Source: DATDDB01 sp036524005
GTDB lineage: Bacteria > Pseudomonadota > Gammaproteobacteria > Burkholderiales > Gallionellaceae
DNA: 24,847 nt
Assembly: GCA_036524005.1 (NCBI GenBank)
Contig: DATDDB010000016.1
Span: 1-24,847 of the forward strand
Direction of reading: 5' to 3'
The notes beneath the pieces were generated by a model, which was not told the DNA's origin, did no database searches, and worked only from the letters and a program-made list of their open reading frames with translations. The translations under genes were made by a program, and so were the position numbers. Shown here in pieces: positions 22,610-24,847 of the stretch; the first letter of the stretch is position 1, and every line of letters starts with the position of its first letter.

Positions 22610-22982
22610 CAGCTGGTTCAGATTGCTGCTGTCAGCCCTGCTGCTGGGGACATTGGCGGCGTGTGGCGGCGAAGTGGCGCAGGTGCCGCCGCAGCAATGG
22701 CAGGGTATGGAAGTGCGGGTGGAGCCGCGGCCCAGCCCCCTGCATGACGGGACCAGCGAATTCCTGGTGATGGTGACCGACAATCGAGGCAAGCCGGCCT
22801 ACAACCTTGTCGTGTCTTTGCGCACCAGTGACAGCGAGCCTTGGGTACAGGCGATAGAGGATGGGCAGGTCGGCGTATACCGTCGGGCGATCAAGGCCGG
22901 GCCCGACGCCGTGCTGCAAGTCCAGATCAGGAGAAAGGACGCTGAGGGCGTGCTGCGCTTTACGCTCAAGCAGCAGCCCTGA
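22602..22982 (+). CDS. FixH/CcoH-like lipoprotein
   Basis: 126 residues. Lipoprotein signal with lipobox LAAC (C21), then an Ig-like beta domain: EVRVEPRPSPLHDGTSEFLV, then VTDNRGKPAYNLVVSLRTSD, then GVYRRAIKAGPDAVLQVQI. The pattern of strands and the D-x-x-G-K-P turn resemble the periplasmic domain of FixH/CcoH and of CopC-like copper proteins, but FixH is usually anchored by a helix, not lipid. The order ccoG - small membrane protein - this gene parallels ccoG-ccoH in standard loci, supporting an oxidase assembly role. It is the last plus-strand gene before convergent transcription. Confidence 0.62.
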   Translation: MNSSWFRLLLSALLLGTLAACGGEVAQVPPQQWQGMEVRVEPRPSPLHDGTSEFLVMVTDNRGKPAYNLVVSLRTSDSEPWVQAIEDGQVGVYRRAIKAGPDAVLQVQIRRKDAEGVLRFTLKQQP

Positions 22983-22998
22983 CGCCCACGCTTCCTGG

Positions 22999-23520
22999 CT
23001 AGCCCGGCTTCTTGGGCGACTTCACCAGGCTGAGAATGATGTTGGTGAGGTAGATGGAGAAACCGATTGCCATCACCACACCCGCGCCAGCGATGGTCAG
23101 GCCATAGTAGTGGTGGATTTGCTCCTGGCCTGCCAGATCCTGGTGCAGCATGGCATTGCCTTCCAGCGTGCCGAATATAATCAGGGTGAGATAAAAATAT
23201 AACTGCCCGATGGCGGTCCACCACAGCGAATGGTCAACCAGGCGCAGCGAGAATATGTGCTTGCCGCTGAATATGGGCAACAAGTAATAGGAGGTGCCCA
23301 TTGCCAGGATGACCACGCCACCCACCAGGTTCATATGGGCATGCGCCAGCGGGTCGATCATGTGTCCCGGCCCCCACATGGGGCTGCCTATCGAATCCAG
23401 CCAGGCGCGTATCGGGGGCATGACTTGCAGCATGCCGTGAATGGCGCCGATGAAAAAAGAAACGGCTGAGACCAGCAGAAACTTGACCAGATGACGGTGC
23501 TCTTTGGTGTTCGCGTGCAT
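22999..23520 (-). CDS. Second half-length CcoN-like membrane protein
   Basis: 173 residues from ATG 23520 (MHANTKEHRHLVKF). The longer in-frame start at 23568 is rejected because it lies inside the terminator hairpin of the upstream gene. Helices at about 11-33, 60-82, 98-118 and 136-165. PLAHAHMNLVGG (H60, H62) matches the helix of CcoN with the two heme histidines; GTLEGNAMLHQ (H126) follows later. CuB-ligand helices are missing. It is paralogous to the protein at 7423-7932. It converges with the FixH-like gene, 17 bases apart. No strong ribosome site is visible. Confidence 0.7.
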   Translation of the reverse strand: MHANTKEHRHLVKFLLVSAVSFFIGAIHGMLQVMPPIRAWLDSIGSPMWGPGHMIDPLAHAHMNLVGGVVILAMGTSYYLLPIFSGKHIFSLRLVDHSLWWTAIGQLYFYLTLIIFGTLEGNAMLHQDLAGQEQIHHYYGLTIAGAGVVMAIGFSIYLTNIILSLVKSPKKPG

Positions 23521-23552
23521 TACAGTGAGGACAGAGGGAAGCCAATAATAAT

Positions 23553-23582
23553 AAAAGCACGGCCGCAAGCGACCGTGCTTTC
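23553..23582 (-). terminator. Rho-independent terminator of the 59-aa gene
   Basis: Read on the minus strand, AAAGCACGG-T-CGC, a two-base loop and GCG-G-CCGTGCTTT form a long stem with one mismatch, followed by TTATTATTATT. It lies 19 bases after the stop of the 59-aa gene and separates it from the half-length CcoN-like gene. Confidence 0.82.
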
Positions 23583-23600
23583 AGGAACAAACAGCAGCAA

Positions 23601-23780
23601 TTAGTGCTTGGGCTGGCCGGAAACGAACGGTGCCTCGTAAGCGGCTGTGCTGGCCAGGTTCTTGCCAGCAGCGCGCTGTCCCGCCATCATGCGATCCAGA
23701 CCCAGACCGCCAAGAACAACAGCCAACACTACATTGCAAACAACAAAAATTCCGATGGGAACGAGTAATTCAACTGGCAT
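23601..23780 (-). CDS. 59-aa single-helix membrane protein, monocistronic
   Basis: ATG at 23780 is preceded on the minus strand by AAGGAGAGG with five bases of spacing; stop TAA at 23603-23601. One N-terminal helix (about 3-27, MPVELLVPIGIFVVCNVVLA onward) precedes a polar tail LDRMMAGQRAAGKNLAST and YEAPFVSGQPKH. It has its own promoter (23861-23889) and terminator (23553-23582), an unusually complete set of signals for such a short gene, suggesting abundant expression. I do not recognise it. It may be a small subunit of a respiratory complex. Confidence 0.75.
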   Translation of the reverse strand: MPVELLVPIGIFVVCNVVLAVVLGGLGLDRMMAGQRAAGKNLASTAAYEAPFVSGQPKH

Positions 23781-23860
23781 AGCGTCCTCTCCTTGAGTTA
23801 TAAGTAATTTTCCGTTTTAAAACAACACACTGCAAATAGAATCCAACTGACAGCCCTACC

Positions 23861-23889
23861 AGTCTATCCAATAATTCTGCAATGTGCAA
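23861..23889 (-). promoter_or_regulatory. Candidate sigma70 promoter of the 59-aa gene
   Basis: On the minus strand TTGCAC (23889-23884) and TAGACT (23866-23861) are separated by 17 bases, about 80 bases upstream of the ATG. The boxes resemble those of the candidate promoter at 5666-5695 (TTGCAC, TAGAAT). Confidence 0.5.
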
Positions 23890-23953
23890 CAGCAATTTTT
23901 TCCCGAAACCCGGCGATTGCGCTGACAAATAGAGCATGGAGAGGGGCGTGTTT

Positions 23954-23997
23954 TGTTTCGCACGGAAAGTGCAACTGTTTCGCACGGAAAGTGCAAC
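23954..23997. repeat. Two exact tandem copies of a 22-base unit
   Basis: Bases 23954-23975 and 23976-23997 are identical. Each unit contains the small inverted repeat GCAC-GGAAA-GTGC. It lies upstream of the PP0621-like/pilS genes and upstream of the minus-strand promoter, so a paired protein-binding site is possible. Confidence 0.8.
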
Positions 23998-24222
23998 GAG
24001 CGCAGCGTCTTTCCGAGTGTCTGCCGAGAGTGGGCATTTACTTTGGGCTCTGGCTGCGTTATGCGCAAGCATCATCCGAATTTTCAGCGGCGTTCTCCTC
24101 TGCGTGGCGGGTTAAAGCCACTTGGGGCGAAAGCGGCATGCCAGGAACGGAAGTGTCTGGCTCGCGTCAAATATGGCACAATTCAACAATGTAGCGTGCT
24201 ACAAGTCGATGGAACCGTTTTA

Positions 24223-24477
24223 ATGAGCCGATTAATATTTCTTGCCGCAGTTGTGGCCGTGGTTTATTTGCTGCTGAAGTCGTACCGCAACCGTATTTCC
24301 GGAGCAAAACCCTCGGTGCAGGCGGAGCCTCCTGCGCGTGCCGAGGATATGGTGCGCTGCGTACATTGCGGGGTGCATCTGCCGCGCAGCGAGAGCATCA
24401 TGGCAGGTGGCAAGTTTTTTTGCAGCGAGGAGCACCGCCGCGCGCATCAGCCGCCGGCGGGAAATAATGGCGGATAA
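24223..24477 (+). CDS. PP0621-like membrane-anchored Cys-rich protein
   Basis: 84 residues from ATG 24223. An N-terminal anchor helix (MSRLIFLAAVVAVVYLLLK) is followed by a flexible basic linker and a small metal-binding-like domain with CVHCGVHLPRSES and FFCSEEHRRAH (C-x2-C ... C, plus His). This combination is typical of the PP0621 family, which lies next to pilS in many beta- and gammaproteobacteria. The function is not established. The last ten bases overlap the start of pilS. Confidence 0.8.
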   Translation: MSRLIFLAAVVAVVYLLLKSYRNRISGAKPSVQAEPPARAEDMVRCVHCGVHLPRSESIMAGGKFFCSEEHRRAHQPPAGNNGG

Positions 24478-24847
24478 CGCACCGTCTATCCCAAGCCGGT
24501 TATTCTGGCCACGGGCCTATTCCCCGCCGCCGCAGGAAGCGCTGTGGCGCACCATGTATTTTTTCAACCTGTACCGGGTGGCGCTGGGCGGCGTGCTGAT
24601 ATTACTTTTCAGCTCCTATGGCAGCGCGCTTTCGTTGAGCGCGCGGAGCCTGTCACTGTTTTTCTATACCAGTCTGGTCTATGCGATATCCGCAGTGGCT
24701 TCGCAAGTTGCCATCAAGCTGCGCAAACCGGACTTTGCTGTGCAGCTGGCCATGCAAATGGGGATGGACATCGTCTGCGTGGCGCTACTGTCCTATGCCA
24801 GCGGCGGGGCGCAAAACGGCTTGGGCGTACTGCTGCTGGTTTCGCTG
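24467..24847 (+). CDS. pilS: PilS-type sensor histidine kinase, N-terminal part (partial)
   Basis: The frame from ATG 24467 is open to the window end, 127 residues. RTMYFFNLYRVALGGVLILL starts a set of closely spaced helices (about 33-50, 60-85, 92-110, 117 onward), and YASGGAQNGLGVLLLVSL matches the conserved ASGG-x-x-x-GLG-x-LL segment of the PilS multi-helix sensor domain. With PilR it controls type IV pilin transcription through sigma54. The kinase part lies outside the window. The start overlaps the PP0621-like gene. Confidence 0.82.
   Translation, partial: MADNAPSIPSRLFWPRAYSPPPQEALWRTMYFFNLYRVALGGVLILLFSSYGSALSLSARSLSLFFYTSLVYAISAVASQVAIKLRKPDFAVQLAMQMGMDIVCVALLSYASGGAQNGLGVLLLVSL

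Larger units (their letters stand above)
23781..24222. other. Intergenic stretch with minus-strand promoter and tandem repeat; no gene seen
   Basis: About 440 bases between the 59-aa gene (minus) and the PP0621-like gene (plus). It contains the promoter of the 59-aa gene and a 22-base tandem duplication (23954-23997). The open frame that runs through it into the PP0621-like gene lacks a ribosome site and hydrophobic start, so I do not call it coding. Confidence 0.65.

Noticed and set aside
23521..23568. Longer start for the minus-strand half-length CcoN-like protein
   Set aside because: The extra codons lie within the terminator hairpin of the upstream 59-aa gene.
23953..24222. N-terminal extension of the PP0621-like protein through the tandem repeat region
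   Set aside because: The extension would bury the anchor helix, has no ribosome site and includes a repeat; ATG 24223 gives the normal family start.

Overview
The window looks like chromosomal DNA of a betaproteobacterium, probably of the Gallionellaceae/Nitrosomonadales type. That placement is an inference from the gene families (AroC end, zinc-type ribosomal protein L31, octaprenyl diphosphate synthase, a PP0621-type protein next to PilS) and from palindromic intergenic repeats common in that group. No 16S gene or other decisive marker is present.

Layout. Positions 1-5.5 kb are housekeeping or unrelated: the 3' end of aroC, a small membrane protein, a mosaic of dispersed palindromic repeats, a GT-C/ArnT-like glycosyltransferase (minus), rpmE (minus, with terminator), an MHS-type MFS transporter, ispB, and a tRNA-Pro(CGG) one base after ispB. 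From about 5.7 to 23.8 kb nearly everything belongs to, or surrounds, a divergent cbb3-like (C-family) heme-copper oxidase. The last 600 bases hold a PP0621-like gene and the start of pilS.

The oxidase region has four plus-strand blocks. (a) 5765-8899: a 34-aa membrane peptide, a c4-type diheme cytochrome, a membrane-anchored monoheme cytochrome, a half-length CcoN-like protein, a thioredoxin-fold lipoprotein and a membrane protein. (b) 10918-14855: a near-consensus sigma70 promoter, a 92-aa two-helix protein, a 30-aa peptide, CcoN-like subunit I, CcoO-like subunit with a large insertion, a two-helix protein, a 44-aa peptide and a strong terminator. (c) 14870-20850: a membrane protein, a CcoS-like protein, a second anchored monoheme cytochrome, a four-helix protein, an SUMF1/FGE-fold protein without the catalytic cysteines, two small membrane proteins and a large membrane-fused spermidine-synthase-like protein. 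(d) 20889-22982: CcoG-like ferredoxin, a heme-less two-helix protein and a FixH-like lipoprotein. Blocks c and d are tightly packed and could be one long transcript. A second half-length CcoN-like gene (minus) and a 59-aa membrane protein with its own promoter and terminator close the locus. A minus-strand pair (GT-C-like membrane protein plus a 75-aa membrane protein) sits between blocks a and b.

How they may work together. The catalytic core keeps the heme and CuB histidines and the active-site tyrosine of C-family oxidases, so oxygen reduction is the likeliest activity. No ordinary diheme CcoP is visible; electron entry may be shared among CcoO, the two anchored monoheme cytochromes and the c4 cytochrome. 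CcoG-like, CcoS-like, FixH-like and thioredoxin-like proteins fit copper/heme assembly. The locus as a whole, with micro-proteins, half-subunits, an FGE-fold protein and a spermidine-synthase-like protein, is the main candidate for an undescribed system.
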